A stretch of 64,000 nt of DNA, taken from the NCBI GenBank assembly GCA_024743315.1, contig JANSWU010000001.1, forward strand, positions 248,001 through 312,000, given 5' to 3'. Source of the DNA: Hyphomonadaceae bacterium (GTDB lineage Bacteria; Pseudomonadota; Alphaproteobacteria; Caulobacterales; Hyphomonadaceae). The notes under the pieces are model-generated. The model saw only the letters and a program-made list of their open reading frames with translations, was not told the origin of the DNA and made no database searches. How positions within the stretch are numbered: position 1 is the stretch's first letter; every line of letters starts with the position of its first letter. Both the position numbers and the translations under genes were made by a program. Shown piece after piece: positions 52,126 through 61,440 of this stretch.

Positions 52126-53133
52126 ATGGCTGTTCGCGTCGCAATCAATGGCTTCGGCCGTATCGGTCGCTTGGTCCTTCGTTCGATTATCGAACATGAC
52201 CGCAAAGATATCGAAGTTGTCGCAATCAACGATCTCGGCCCGGTCGAAACCAATGCGCATTTGCTGCAATATGATACAGTGCATGGAAAGCTCGATCAGG
52301 AGGTGATTGTCGATGGGGATATGATCCGCGTCGGCGACCGCGCGTTTAAATGCACCGCGATCCGCAATCCAGCTGAATTGCCGCACAAAGACATGGGGGT
52401 CGATATCGCGTTCGAGTGCACCGGCATTTTCACCGCAAAGGAGAAAGCGGCCGCGCATCTCGAAGCCGGGGCCAAGCGTGTGCTCGTCTCTGCACCGGCT
52501 ACCGGCGCTGACAAGACGATCGTCTTCGGGGTTAATGATGACACGCTGACGGCCGATGATCTTGTTGTTTCGAACGCCTCTTGCACCACCAATTGCCTGT
52601 CACCCGTGGCCAAGGTCCTGAACGATACGGTTGGCATTGAGCGCGGCTATATGACCACGGTCCACGCCTATACCGGCGACCAGCCGACGCTCGACCGCAT
52701 GCACAAGGACCTGTACCGGGCCCGTGCCGCTGCAAGCTCGATGATCCCGACGTCTACCGGCGCAGCGAAAGCCGTTGGCCTGGTCCTGCCCGAGCTTGCT
52801 GGCAAGCTGAACGGTTCTGCGGTCCGCGTCCCGACGCCGAACGTCTCCATGATTGACCTGGTCTTTGATGCGTCACGCGAAACCACCGTAGAGGAAGTGA
52901 ATGGCGCGATCGAAGCGGCCGCCAATGGTCCGATGAAAGGCGTGCTTGGCTATTCGACCAAGCCACTGGTCAGCGCCGACTTCAACCATGATCCGCATAG
53001 CTCGACCTTTGCTGCCGAAGGCACCAATGTCACCGACGGCACGCTGGTGCGTGTGCTTAGCTGGTATGACAATGAGTGGGGCTTTGCGACCCGTATGAGC
53101 GATACCGCGCTCGCCATGGCGAAGTTCCTCTAA
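52126..53133 (+). CDS. gap: Glyceraldehyde-3-phosphate dehydrogenase, type I
   Basis: A 335-residue NAD(P)-dependent [14 protein letters not shown], catalytic [10 protein letters not shown] (Cys) and [12 protein letters not shown], with the C-terminal [12 protein letters not shown]. Start at 52126, with GAGG 6 nt upstream. It opens a gap-pgk pair typical of proteobacteria, followed by fba. Glycolysis and gluconeogenesis. Confidence 0.97.
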   Translation: MAVRVAINGFGRIGRLVLRSIIEHDRKDIEVVAINDLGPVETNAHLLQYDTVHGKLDQEVIVDGDMIRVGDRAFKCTAIRNPAELPHKDMGVDIAFECTGIFTAKEKAAAHLEAGAKRVLVSAPATGADKTIVFGVNDDTLTADDLVVSNASCTTNCLSPVAKVLNDTVGIERGYMTTVHAYTGDQPTLDRMHKDLYRARAAASSMIPTSTGAAKAVGLVLPELAGKLNGSAVRVPTPNVSMIDLVFDASRETTVEEVNGAIEAAANGPMKGVLGYSTKPLVSADFNHDPHSSTFAAEGTNVTDGTLVRVLSWYDNEWGFATRMSDTALAMAKFL

Positions 53134-53147
53134 GGGATCACCAGGTA

Positions 53148-54332
53148 ATGGCCGACTTTAACACGCTTGATGATCTCGATCTTGTTGGGAAGGTCGTCCT
53201 GACCCGGATCGATATCAATGTCCCGGTCGAAAATGGCCGGGTCACCGATACAACTCGGATCGACAAAGTCGCGCCAACCATTCTGAAGATCCTCGAAAAG
53301 GGCGGCAAGCCGGTCTTGCTCGCCCATTTTGGGCGCCCGAAAGGCCAGCCTAATCCGGACATGTCGCTACGGGTGACCGTGCCAGCTTTGGAAGCGGCCC
53401 TCGGCAAGTCCGTAACCTTCGTCGAACGCCCGGATCGCGGCATGATTGATGCGGCCCCGGCCGATGCCATCATCCTGGTCGAAAACACGCGCTTCACCGC
53501 CATGGAAGAAGCAAACGATCCGAATATGGCGGGCTTCCTCGCTTCACTCGGGGACGTCTATTGCAATGACGCTTTCTCGGCGGCGCACCGTGCGCATGCC
53601 TCGACCGAGGGCGTGGCGCGGCTCCTGCCAAATTGTGCCGGCCTGCTCATGGAAGCCGAGTTGAAAGCCCTCGACCAGGCGCTGGGTAATCCGCAAAAGC
53701 CCGTGCTCGCGGTCGTCGGCGGGGCGAAGGTCAGCTCGAAGATCGACCTGCTCAAGAATCTAGTTTCGAAAGTCGACGCGCTGGCGATTGGCGGTGGTAT
53801 GGCCAACACATTCCTCGCCGCCCGCGGCTACAGTGTTGGAAAATCACTGTGTGAACACGACCTGACGGACACAGCCAAACAGATCGAAGCCAATGCCAAA
53901 GCTGCTGGTTGCGATATCTTGCTGCCAATGGATGTGGTCGTCGCAAAGGATTTTGCCGCTAATGCGCCGCATCGGACGTGTGGCCTTGATGAAATCGCGG
54001 ATGATGAGATGATCCTGGATGCGGGACCTCAAACCGTGGCGATCCTGGCCGCGGCGCTTGACGTCGCCAAGACCTTGGTCTGGAACGGCCCGCTCGGGGC
54101 GTTCGAGCTCACCCCGTTCGACAAGGCGACGGTTCAGGCTGCTCAAGCCGCAGGCACACGCTGCAAATCTGGCGCGCTGATCGCCGTCGCCGGTGGCGGT
54201 GACACGGTCGCGGCGCTAAACCATGCCAATGTGGCGCAAGACTTCACACATATTTCCACCGCAGGTGGCGCATTTCTTGAATGGATGGAAGGCAAACCCC
54301 TTCCTGGTGTCGAGGCACTCAAAGGCAAGTAA
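53148..54332 (+). CDS. pgk: Phosphoglycerate kinase
   Basis: A 394-residue two-domain kinase: [21 protein letters not shown] (substrate loop), [23 protein letters not shown] and [11 protein letters not shown] at the C-terminal lobe. It converts 1,3-bisphosphoglycerate to 3-phosphoglycerate with ADP. The 14-nt gap to gap shows one operon. Start chosen at ATG 53148; the SD is weak. Confidence 0.97.
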   Translation: MADFNTLDDLDLVGKVVLTRIDINVPVENGRVTDTTRIDKVAPTILKILEKGGKPVLLAHFGRPKGQPNPDMSLRVTVPALEAALGKSVTFVERPDRGMIDAAPADAIILVENTRFTAMEEANDPNMAGFLASLGDVYCNDAFSAAHRAHASTEGVARLLPNCAGLLMEAELKALDQALGNPQKPVLAVVGGAKVSSKIDLLKNLVSKVDALAIGGGMANTFLAARGYSVGKSLCEHDLTDTAKQIEANAKAAGCDILLPMDVVVAKDFAANAPHRTCGLDEIADDEMILDAGPQTVAILAAALDVAKTLVWNGPLGAFELTPFDKATVQAAQAAGTRCKSGALIAVAGGGDTVAALNHANVAQDFTHISTAGGAFLEWMEGKPLPGVEALKGK

Positions 54333-54346
54333 ATGACCCACTGTTT

Positions 54347-54381
54347 CTGCTCCCGCTGGCCAATTCATTCCGCGGGAGCAG
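54347..54381 (+). other. Hairpin after pgk
   Basis: CTGCTCCCGC with a 15-nt loop and perfect complement, not followed by a U tract. It lies in the 153-bp gap between pgk and fba, and may slow processing or decay of the gap-pgk mRNA. Confidence 0.5.
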
Positions 54382-54429
54382 AGGTCACCGAAAAGACAGC
54401 GGTGTCAGTTTCAATTTCAACTATCCACC

Positions 54430-54470
54430 GGGCTGAAAGCAGGGACGCTTTTCAGCCCTTTTTCTATCTT
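54430..54470 (+). terminator. Terminator between pgk and fba
   Basis: GGGCTGAAA and TTTCAGCCC arms followed by TTTTTCTATCTT, just ahead of the fba ribosome binding site. It suggests that fba is transcribed separately or by read-through. Confidence 0.8.
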
Positions 54471-54485
54471 GAGAGGGACCTTTAG

Positions 54486-55379
54486 ATGGTAAATCCACAA
54501 ATGACTGAACAAGCCGCGCAGAAAGCGGGCTTCGTCGCCGCATTGGACCAGTCAGGGGGCTCAACGCCAAAAGCCCTGAAGCTGTACGGCATTGATGACA
54601 GTGCTTGGTCCAGCGAAGACGAGATGTTCGGACTGATCCACGAAATGCGCGCCCGCATCGTCAAATCCCCGGCCTTCACCGGCGACAAAGTTATGGGCGC
54701 CATCTTGTTCGAACGCACCATGGATGGCGAGATCGATGGCATGCCGACGGCAAAATATCTCTGGGAAAAGCGCGGCGTAGTACCATTCCTGAAAGTCGAC
54801 AAAGGCCTCGCCCCGGAAGCTGATGGCGTTCAACTGATGAACCCAATGCCAGATCTCGATGCCTTGCTCGAACGCGCGGTTGCGAATGGCATTTTCGGCA
54901 CCAAGATGCGCTCGGTCATTCACGCCGCCAACCCGGCAGGGATCGCGGCCAATGTCGCACAGCAATTTGAAGTTGGCCTGCAAATTCTCAGTCACGGTCT
55001 GGTTCCGATTATTGAACCGGAAGTCACGATCACGATCGCCGACAAGGCCGAAGCCGAAGACCTGCTTCTGGCTGAAATCGCAAAGCAACTCGACACGGTA
55101 CCAGCCGATAAACAAGTGATGTTGAAACTGTCGCTGCCGGAGAAAGCCAATCAGTATAAGTCACTCGTCGAGCATTCGCGCGTGATGCGCGTCGTCGCGC
55201 TATCTGGCGGCTATAGCCGCGAAGAGGCAAATCGCCGTCTGTGTCAGAACACAGGGATGATTGCGAGCTTCTCTCGCGCGCTCACCGAAGGCCTGTCAGC
55301 CAATCAGAGTGACTCTGATTTTGACACAAGGCTCGCGGGCACGATTGAGAGCATTTATGATGCTTCTTGCGCTGGATAA
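54486..55379 (+). CDS. fba: Class I fructose-bisphosphate aldolase
   Basis: A 297-residue Schiff-base aldolase of the Fba1/FbaB-like class I type: AALDQSGGSTPKALK, FLKVDKGL (Lys), PIIEPEVTI and MLKLSLP with the active-site lysine, then ALSGGYSREEAN. No zinc-binding motif of class II. It acts in glycolysis and gluconeogenesis. GAGAGGGAC precedes the start. Confidence 0.93.
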   Translation: MVNPQMTEQAAQKAGFVAALDQSGGSTPKALKLYGIDDSAWSSEDEMFGLIHEMRARIVKSPAFTGDKVMGAILFERTMDGEIDGMPTAKYLWEKRGVVPFLKVDKGLAPEADGVQLMNPMPDLDALLERAVANGIFGTKMRSVIHAANPAGIAANVAQQFEVGLQILSHGLVPIIEPEVTITIADKAEAEDLLLAEIAKQLDTVPADKQVMLKLSLPEKANQYKSLVEHSRVMRVVALSGGYSREEANRRLCQNTGMIASFSRALTEGLSANQSDSDFDTRLAGTIESIYDASCAG

Positions 55380-55400
55380 TTTTCGCGCAAGTTGATGCAT

Positions 55401-55432
55401 GAGGCGGCCCGAACCGGCCGCCTCTTTTTTTG
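55401..55432 (+). terminator. Terminator of fba
   Basis: GAGGCGGCC and GGCCGCCTC arms, 6-nt loop, followed by TTTTTTT. One of the best terminators in the window. Confidence 0.92.
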
Positions 55433-55470
55433 AGTCTGGCTCGCGGTCGCTGATCGTGGCAATTAAAGTC

Positions 55471-55710
55471 ATGCCCACCCGCCCCCTACTCTGGCGCCTC
55501 GTCCATACTGGCCTGCTTTCCGGTGGTATGAGCGCTCTGGTCGCCCTGATCGTCACGATCGTGAACACGGGGATCGATGGCGGACTGTTCGCGCGGTGGC
55601 TGATCGCCTGGTGCCTCGCCTATCCGGTCGCCTGGTTTGCGGCTCTGGTCTGGGGGCCAAGCGCCCGGATGCTGACCAATTGGCTGCTCGGCACAGACCA
55701 GAAATCTTGA
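55471..55710 (+). CDS. DUF2798 small membrane protein
   Basis: A 79-residue protein with two hydrophobic helices (about 11-31 and 45-66), with the DUF2798 pattern of a Pro-Val-Ala-Trp second helix (YPVAWFAALVWGPSAR). The start is uncertain: the frame is open upstream into the terminator, which is not coding, so ATG 55471 is the first reasonable start; no strong SD is visible. Function unknown. Confidence 0.7.
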   Translation: MPTRPLLWRLVHTGLLSGGMSALVALIVTIVNTGIDGGLFARWLIAWCLAYPVAWFAALVWGPSARMLTNWLLGTDQKS

Positions 55711-55744
55711 CGACTCACGCCTATTGGGCGCAAACCGGACCATC

Positions 55745-56416
55745 ATGTCCGACCCCCAACGCGAACGCCCGCGCCTGTATTTGATCACGCCACCTCAAAT
55801 CGAGGATGTCCCGGCTTTTGTCGACCTGTTCCGCGCCGCCATTCAAGGCGGGGATGTCGCCAGCCTGCAGATCCGCCTGAAAAAGGGCGATGCAATTGAT
55901 ACGGCTGCCACGCGCGAAGTGACTCAGGCGGTCAGGCGGATCTGCCAGGCCGAACATATTGCCTTGATCATTAATGACAGTCCGCAACTCGCGCGGGCCT
56001 TGGAAGTCGATGGCGTCCATCTCGGCATGGATGATATGGACATCGCCGAAGCGCGGGATCTTGTTGGCCAGGACATGATTATCGGGGCGACATGTAAAAA
56101 TTCGCGTCATCAGGCGATGATCGTAGGGGAAGCTGGGGCTGATTATGTTGCATTCGGGGCGTTTTATCCAACTGAAACCAAATCAGACACCACGCCCGCT
56201 GATCCGGAGGTTTTGACCTGGTGTCAGATGTTCCTAACCCTACCCTGCGTCGCAATTGGCGGGATTACGCTCGAAAATGCCGCGCCCCTGGTCTCAGCCG
56301 GTGCTGACTTTCTGGCTGTTTCAAGCGGCGTTTGGAACCATAATGATGGCCCCGCTGCGGCTGTCGCCATGTTCAATCGCGTGATCGATGAGGCGATGAC
56401 CGCGTCTAAAGTCTAA
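55745..56416 (+). CDS. thiE: Thiamine phosphate synthase ThiE
   Basis: A 223-residue TIM-barrel ThiE: LYLITPPQ at the start, LQIRLKKGD, ALIINDSPQLARALEVDGVHLGMDD, AFGAFYPTETK, and AIGGITLENAAPLVSAGADFLAVSSGVW (phosphate-binding loop). It joins the pyrimidine and thiazole units in thiamine synthesis. Some residues of the substrate loop (usually HLGQxD, here HLGMDD) are altered, which is seen in secondary ThiE-like proteins. No other thi genes are next to it. It is convergent with the DUF4282 gene with a 4-nt overlap. Confidence 0.85.
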   Translation: MSDPQRERPRLYLITPPQIEDVPAFVDLFRAAIQGGDVASLQIRLKKGDAIDTAATREVTQAVRRICQAEHIALIINDSPQLARALEVDGVHLGMDDMDIAEARDLVGQDMIIGATCKNSRHQAMIVGEAGADYVAFGAFYPTETKSDTTPADPEVLTWCQMFLTLPCVAIGGITLENAAPLVSAGADFLAVSSGVWNHNDGPAAAVAMFNRVIDEAMTASKV

Positions 56417-56718
56417 TCGACTTTCGGTGGGGCTGCGCGACCCGTGACCTGGTCATGGAGCGATTTGTCCATCCGGAAATGCGCCAGAACCAATTCTGCC
56501 ACAACGCGCAAGACCAACAATGCGATAATCGCCCCGATCGGAGTACGGATCATGCCCCAAAGCGCGGTATCCCAGTCATTGTCGATATAGGTCAACCAAA
56601 ACCAAAACCGGCTAATGGCATGCCAACCAATACCAATAATACCGAGATAATAGAGCAAACGCGTCAGCGTCTCACCCATCGATTTTTCGAAGCTTAGAAA
56701 TCCGGACACAATGCCCAT
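56413..56718 (-). CDS. DUF4282 membrane protein
   Basis: A 101-residue protein with two transmembrane helices (about 20-42 and 56-78): LTRLLYYLGIIGIGWHAISRFWFW and GAIIALLVLRVVAELVLAHF. This is the DUF4282 pattern. Start at 56718, with GGAGGGG 4-9 nt upstream. Function unknown. Confidence 0.82.
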   Translation of the reverse strand: MGIVSGFLSFEKSMGETLTRLLYYLGIIGIGWHAISRFWFWLTYIDNDWDTALWGMIRTPIGAIIALLVLRVVAELVLAHFRMDKSLHDQVTGRAAPPKVD

Positions 56719-56838
56719 ATTGCCCCTCCAATGTGGTCTAGTTGAAGTATTCAACCGCAAGCGGCCCAGTCTGTCCACAAAACTTGACCAAAGCGCCCGT
56801 CACCGCTACGCCGCGCGCTCTACTGATGAGGACGTCAC

Positions 56839-57405
56839 ATGGCCAAAATCAACGGCAATGAAATCAAGCCCAATATGGTGATTGAATATAATGGCAGCGT
56901 CTGGCGCGCGATGAAGTGCAATCACGTCAAACCTGGCAAAGGCGGCGCCTTCAACCAGGTCGAAATGCGCAATCTTTTCAATGGATCAAAAGCGAATGAA
57001 CGCTTCCGCGCCAATGAAACGATCGAGCGCGTTCGCCTCGAGCAGAAAGACTTCCAATTCCTCTATGATGCCGGTGAAGCCTATGCCTTCATGGATCAGG
57101 AGACGTTCGAGCAAATCGAGTTGCAAAAAGACTTTGTCGGCGACGATGGTGATTTTCTGCAGGACGGCATGACCGTCGAGATCGAATTCTATGGCGATAA
57201 GCCAATCGGTGTCGCGCTTCCCCAGCAAGTGACCTTGACGGTTGAGGAAACTGAGCCAGTGGTCAAAGGCCAAACCGCCGCCAACAGCTTCAAGCCGGCG
57301 ACGTGTGAAAACGGCATCCGCGTAACGGTTCCTCCCTTCATCGGCGTCGGTGAGCGGATCGTGGTTCAGACCGAAGATCGCACTTATTTGCGCCGCGCTG
57401 ATTAG
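56839..57405 (+). CDS. efp: Translation elongation factor P
   Basis: A 188-residue EF-P with three beta domains. The modified lysine is Lys34 in [10 protein letters not shown]; the C-terminal domain has [20 protein letters not shown]. It rescues ribosomes stalled at polyproline. The modifying enzyme genes epmA/epmB are not in this window. Starts 121 nt after the divergent DUF4282 gene; suhB follows by 15 nt. Confidence 0.97.
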   Translation: MAKINGNEIKPNMVIEYNGSVWRAMKCNHVKPGKGGAFNQVEMRNLFNGSKANERFRANETIERVRLEQKDFQFLYDAGEAYAFMDQETFEQIELQKDFVGDDGDFLQDGMTVEIEFYGDKPIGVALPQQVTLTVEETEPVVKGQTAANSFKPATCENGIRVTVPPFIGVGERIVVQTEDRTYLRRAD

Positions 57406-57419
57406 GGCTGTTGTAAACC

Positions 57420-58241
57420 ATGTCAAAACCCTCCGCGCTTGGGAATGTGATCATTGAAGCCGCCCGCAAAGCCGGGCGCTCTTTGGCACGCGACTTTGGC
57501 GAAGTCGAATATTTGCAAGTGTCCAAAAAGGGCCCTGCTGATTTTGTCTCAAATGCCGACCATCGCGCTGAGGACATCATCTATGATCATTTGACCAAGG
57601 CCCGACCCGGCTATGGTTTTATCATGGAGGAACGCGGTATTGTCGAAGGGTCTGACAAGACCAATCGTTTCATCGTCGACCCTCTCGATGGCACATTGAA
57701 TTTCCTCCACGGTCAGCCGCATTATGCCGTCTCGATCGGCCTCGAACGCGAAGGCAAATTGTTTGCGGGCGTCGTCTATGATGTCGCCAAGAATGAGATC
57801 TTCTGGGCCGAGACCGGACGCGGGGCCTGGCTCGGCCAACGTAAGCTAAAAGTTGCAGGCCGGCGCCGGCTCGAAGAGTCCGTATTCGCCACCGGTACGC
57901 CCTGGCTGGGCAAAGCGGAAGCGTATCATACGCGCTTTGCTGCAGAGATGAATGTGATGACCCGAACCGTGGCAGGCATTCGTCGCTATGGCTCCGCCGC
58001 GCTCGATCTCGCCTGGGTTGCAGCGGGTCGCTATGATGGCTTCTGGGAAAGCGATCTGAGCCCTTGGGATGTGGCGGCAGGCATTGTTTTGGTGCGCGAA
58101 GCTGGCGGGGTCGCAGCGGAATTGAAGGGGGGCGATTTGCTGTCGCCTGGATCGACCATTTTGGCCACCAATGCTGACCTCCACCCCTTGCTCGAGAAGC
58201 AATTGAAGAAAGCCGGTGCCGCAGTCCCAAATGTCGACTGA
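57420..58241 (+). CDS. suhB: Inositol monophosphatase family protein (SuhB-like)
   Basis: A 273-residue Mg-dependent phosphatase: SNADHRAEDIIYDHL (Asp), IMEERG, IVDPLDGTLNFLHG (metal-binding DPLDGT), and DLSPWDVAAGIVLVREAGG. SuhB hydrolyses inositol 1-phosphate or related sugar phosphates and affects rRNA transcription in E. coli. In alphaproteobacteria it often follows efp, as here. Good family match. Confidence 0.93.
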   Translation: MSKPSALGNVIIEAARKAGRSLARDFGEVEYLQVSKKGPADFVSNADHRAEDIIYDHLTKARPGYGFIMEERGIVEGSDKTNRFIVDPLDGTLNFLHGQPHYAVSIGLEREGKLFAGVVYDVAKNEIFWAETGRGAWLGQRKLKVAGRRRLEESVFATGTPWLGKAEAYHTRFAAEMNVMTRTVAGIRRYGSAALDLAWVAAGRYDGFWESDLSPWDVAAGIVLVREAGGVAAELKGGDLLSPGSTILATNADLHPLLEKQLKKAGAAVPNVD

Positions 58242-58434
58242 ACCGAGCCCTGACGCTCCCACCGGCTCAGGTCCGATTACCCGCCTGCGCCATGGTGTTC
58301 GTTGGCTCAATGCCAATCGCGCGCGATTTTTTTGGTGGTGGATCGGATATCAGGCGATCAAGGGTATCATCACGCTTTCGCTGATCTGGATCCCATTATT
58401 GCTCTTATGGTTGCGCAGCCGCGGTGAAGCTTAA
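58231..58434 (+). CDS. Hypothetical small membrane protein
   Basis: A 67-residue protein starting inside the suhB stop (overlap of 11 nt). It has a hydrophilic Pro/Ser-rich N-terminus and one strong helix, IIIT-type, preceded by a Trp-rich block (FFWWWIGYQAIK) and ending in Arg-rich LWLRSRGEA. Unknown; overlap with suhB suggests coupled translation. It ends 4 nt into the convergent gene. Confidence 0.6.
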   Translation: MSTEPSPDAPTGSGPITRLRHGVRWLNANRARFFWWWIGYQAIKGIITLSLIWIPLLLLWLRSRGEA

Positions 58435-59279
58435 CCGCCAAAGGCCGACGCGTACGCCGCTGAGGCGAGCGCCAGGCCGACTGCCGAGCCGCCAGCAATG
58501 ACCACGCGCTTGAGCAATTTATTGATCGACAGACGTTTGAAGAAAAACACCACCACTGAAATTAAGGGCAGAACGAGGATCAGATAAAGCAAGGCGAAGA
58601 TGAAACTTGCCCCGGTAAAGTCGTCATCCTCATAAGCTGCTTCCTCATTCACACGGTCTGAAGCCATTGTGGTTTCCGGGTCGGTCGCAAGTTCATCCAA
58701 GAGCTGCTGGGCGGCGACAGGATCCTCGAACGCGGCATCTGGAATCTGCTCCAGATCGGCGATCCCGGCGGGTATCTCGCCGGTCCCGATCTCAACCGGA
58801 TCATCGCCAAATGTATCGTCCCAAAAGGCGAGCTGCCGTGTCATTTCAGTACAAGACGAGCCATAGAATGAAGCTTCCGCGATCCCTTGCTTACATTGGC
58901 TGTTAAACTGATTGATCTCGACGATGGGTGTGGTCACCTGCACGACAATGGCAAAAATGATCACCAGGAAGGCATAGGGGATCATGAAGAAGCGAAAGAT
59001 ATAGCGCGTCCCCATCGCTTCCTTGCGCGCCACAGACGACCAGACAATCAGAGTTCCGGACATGGCAATTGCGATCGCCATGACATCAAGCCCGTTTATC
59101 GTGATGCCAAAATTGATTTTGAAGAAATTGGCTATGACCGGGAAAATGCCTGCGAAAAGGCTGGAAATGAATTTGAGCGGTCCAACCAGGGAAAACACCA
59201 TACCGATCAGCTTGATGAGCTGCATGGCGAGAAATCCAACGCCGAGCGTGTCCGAAATTGACCGCAGAAACTGCCACAT
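58431..59279 (-). CDS. Hypothetical polytopic membrane protein
   Basis: A 282-residue protein with a membrane-associated N-terminal part of three hydrophobic segments (about 16-35, 38-53, 61-83), one at 97-117 (FFMIPYAFLVIIFAIVVQV), and two near the C-terminus (about 227-247 and 257-279). Between them lies a Glu/Asp-rich, probably periplasmic region of about 100 residues with a Cys pair (SQC and SSC). I do not recognise a family. It is monocistronic and convergent with the suhB-linked small gene. Confidence 0.65.
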   Translation of the reverse strand: MWQFLRSISDTLGVGFLAMQLIKLIGMVFSLVGPLKFISSLFAGIFPVIANFFKINFGITINGLDVMAIAIAMSGTLIVWSSVARKEAMGTRYIFRFFMIPYAFLVIIFAIVVQVTTPIVEINQFNSQCKQGIAEASFYGSSCTEMTRQLAFWDDTFGDDPVEIGTGEIPAGIADLEQIPDAAFEDPVAAQQLLDELATDPETTMASDRVNEEAAYEDDDFTGASFIFALLYLILVLPLISVVVFFFKRLSINKLLKRVVIAGGSAVGLALASAAYASAFGG

Positions 59280-59339
59280 GATCCGTCCCTCTCGGATCAG
59301 ATCATGGCAAAGCCGGAACCGGTTAACAAGCGTTAAGCT

Positions 59340-59903
59340 TTAATCGTCGAGCTCTACATCCCAATAAAGATAGTCCATCCAGGTTTCGTGCAGATGGTTC
59401 GGCGGGAATTTTCGACCCATTTCCTGGAGGAAATAATTGCTCGGCCGCTCAGGTTTACGGTGGGGATGCATATCGCAAGCCTTTGGCATCCGGCCGCCTT
59501 TCTTGAGATTGCAGGGCGAACACGCCGCAACAATATTGTCCCAGGTGGTCCGGCCGCCTTTCGAGCGTGGAATAACGTGATCAAAAGTCAGGTCATCGGG
59601 CGACCCGCAATACACGCACTGAAACCCATCCCGCAGGAAGACATTAAAGCGGGTAAACGCGGGCACCCGATCCTGGCGCACAAACTCGCGCAGGGCGATC
59701 ACCGATGGCAGGCGCATTTCGAAACTGGGACTGCGGACATAATGGTCATATTCCGCAATGATATCAACGCGATCCAGGAAAACGGCTTTGACCACATCCT
59801 GCCAGGGCCAGAGCGATAAAGGATAATATGAGAGGGGGCGGTAATCCGCGTTCAGGACCAAGGCTGGCCGACCATTTGGAGGGGTGGAAAGGACCTCAGC
59901 CAT
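59340..59903 (-). CDS. HNH endonuclease
   Basis: A 187-residue protein with the HNH domain: zinc-binding CVYCGS and CSPCN pairs and the DHVIPRSKGGRTTWDNIVAAC catalytic core (Asp/His and Asn). The family is widespread in alphaproteobacteria as a stand-alone chromosomal gene, not in a mobile element. Function not known. Confidence 0.9.
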   Translation of the reverse strand: MAEVLSTPPNGRPALVLNADYRPLSYYPLSLWPWQDVVKAVFLDRVDIIAEYDHYVRSPSFEMRLPSVIALREFVRQDRVPAFTRFNVFLRDGFQCVYCGSPDDLTFDHVIPRSKGGRTTWDNIVAACSPCNLKKGGRMPKACDMHPHRKPERPSNYFLQEMGRKFPPNHLHETWMDYLYWDVELDD

Positions 59904-60070
59904 GACAGAGCAGTTCCGTCATGAGGGTCTTGGGATGTCGAACCTTCGTCTTGAAAGCGAGCACTCCTTTTGATTCGCGCGCAGATTTACTGATTCGCTG
60001 TGTCGAACTTATGACACCCATTTTACCTGTCTAGGTCAAATCAAACTCTGGTGTGCGGCGCGCAACGGGC

Positions 60071-60691
60071 TCAATCACGATCGAGATGCAGCCAGTCATA
60101 CAGCAAATGCGCGGCGACAGCACGGTAAGGACGCCAGTTTTCTGCCCGCACCGAGAAAGCTTTCGGCGACAATCGATCCTGGCTGCCCGACAGTCGGCGA
60201 TGCGATTCGATCAATCCAACATCGCCATGCGGAAAGGCATCCAGGTGCCCGAGCGCGTTCATGAGGAATGTATCTGCCGTCCATGGCCCGATGCCTTTGA
60301 CCGCCAGCAGGCTTTTACGCGCCGCGTCAATCGGGGCTGCGGCGAGTTCCTTCATCTCCAACGCTCCGGTTTCAATTGCGGTCGCAATCGCGGTCAGGTG
60401 CGCGAGTTTGGGCCGGGAAAGTCCGCAGGCGCGCAGCGCGTCCGGGTCATCCTCAAGCACGGCACAGGCTGAGAGCGTCGCATGACGAGACAGGATCCGC
60501 GCCCAGATCGCATCCGCCGCCTTGGTTGAAATCAATTGATAAACAACGATCTGCGCAAGAGTCTGGTAAGTCGCCGGGCGCGTGCGCCATGTCGGCAGCC
60601 CAGTAGCATTGTAAGCCTTTGCGAGGGTTGGATCTCTGTCAGCGAGCTGCTCGCAAGCGGCCTGCAATTCCACTGCCTTCGGGGTCGTCAT
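60071..60691 (-). CDS. DNA-3-methyladenine glycosylase family protein (AlkA-like)
   Basis: A 206-residue HhH-GPD glycosylase: helix-hairpin-helix LLAVKGIGPWTADTFLMNALGHLDAFPHGDVGL with the catalytic Asp (HGDVGL), and an N-terminal helical domain with IVVYQLISTKAADAIWARI. It is shorter than E. coli AlkA (no N-terminal antiparallel-beta domain). Removes alkylated bases from DNA. It overlaps plsC by 4 nt at the end of the fts operon. Confidence 0.88.
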   Translation of the reverse strand: MTTPKAVELQAACEQLADRDPTLAKAYNATGLPTWRTRPATYQTLAQIVVYQLISTKAADAIWARILSRHATLSACAVLEDDPDALRACGLSRPKLAHLTAIATAIETGALEMKELAAAPIDAARKSLLAVKGIGPWTADTFLMNALGHLDAFPHGDVGLIESHRRLSGSQDRLSPKAFSVRAENWRPYRAVAAHLLYDWLHLDRD

Positions 60692-61440
60692 TGCAGGTCT
60701 GACCGGCTGCGTCCTTGCGCTTCAAGCCCTTCTTCCAATAAGGCGTCGCTGCCCGCTTCCAGCTTGTCCTGCAGCTCAACCAGCATGGCTTTCGGGGCGA
60801 GATCCGGATCGATTGGCGGCAAGACTTCATAGACGATGCGACCCGGCGTTCGGACAAAGCCGCGGGCCGGCCAGCATAGGCCTGAATTGGTCGCGAACGG
60901 CACCATGGGCACACCCAGGCTTTTATAGAAAGCGCGGACGCCAGCCGGCTTATAGTCCGGCTCTGCCCCGGGCAGGGTCCGGGTGCCTTCGGGATAGATC
61001 AGCATTTGCCGGGTCTCGCCTTTGACTCGCTTCTCAGCCGCAGCCAGCATCATTTTCATCGTTTTTGCGCCGCCTGACCGATCGATGGCCAGCATGCGCG
61101 TTTTCATCGCGTACCATCCTAGCGCCGGATACCAGAGCAGCTCGCGCTTCATCACCAGCACCGGATCATCAAAGACCAGGAAGGGCACAAACACATCCAG
61201 CATGGCCTGATGTTTCCCAGCGATCAGCACAGGGCCACCCGGAACATGCTGTCGGCCGCGAAATTCGACCTGGATGCCACAAATCCATCTCAGTCCAAGC
61301 AAGACCAGGCGCGCATAAAGGCGAATGAACCAGAGGATGGCGCCGCGCGGCAATAACAGAGTCGGCAAGGCAAGGATCGCAAGGATCGCCATCCAACCAT
61401 ACAGCCAGACCATGTAAATGATGGAGCGAATGACGTTCAA
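60688..61440 (-). CDS. plsC: 1-acyl-sn-glycerol-3-phosphate acyltransferase
   Basis: A 250-residue acyltransferase with an N-terminal membrane helix (about 5-35). The motifs are GKHQAMLDVFVP (HxxxxD), then IDRSGGAKTM and the YPEGTRT block. It acylates lysophosphatidate at position 2. The gene lies in the ftsE-ftsX-plsC-alkA overlapping operon. Confidence 0.93.
   Translation of the reverse strand: MNVIRSIIYMVWLYGWMAILAILALPTLLLPRGAILWFIRLYARLVLLGLRWICGIQVEFRGRQHVPGGPVLIAGKHQAMLDVFVPFLVFDDPVLVMKRELLWYPALGWYAMKTRMLAIDRSGGAKTMKMMLAAAEKRVKGETRQMLIYPEGTRTLPGAEPDYKPAGVRAFYKSLGVPMVPFATNSGLCWPARGFVRTPGRIVYEVLPPIDPDLAPKAMLVELQDKLEAGSDALLEEGLEAQGRSRSDLQ

Noticed and set aside
59323-59336. TTAA-N6-TTAA that resembles a CtrA site
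   Set aside because: The spacer is 6 nt, not 7, and it lies between the HNH gene end and the start of a membrane protein gene in a position that does not suggest promoter control.
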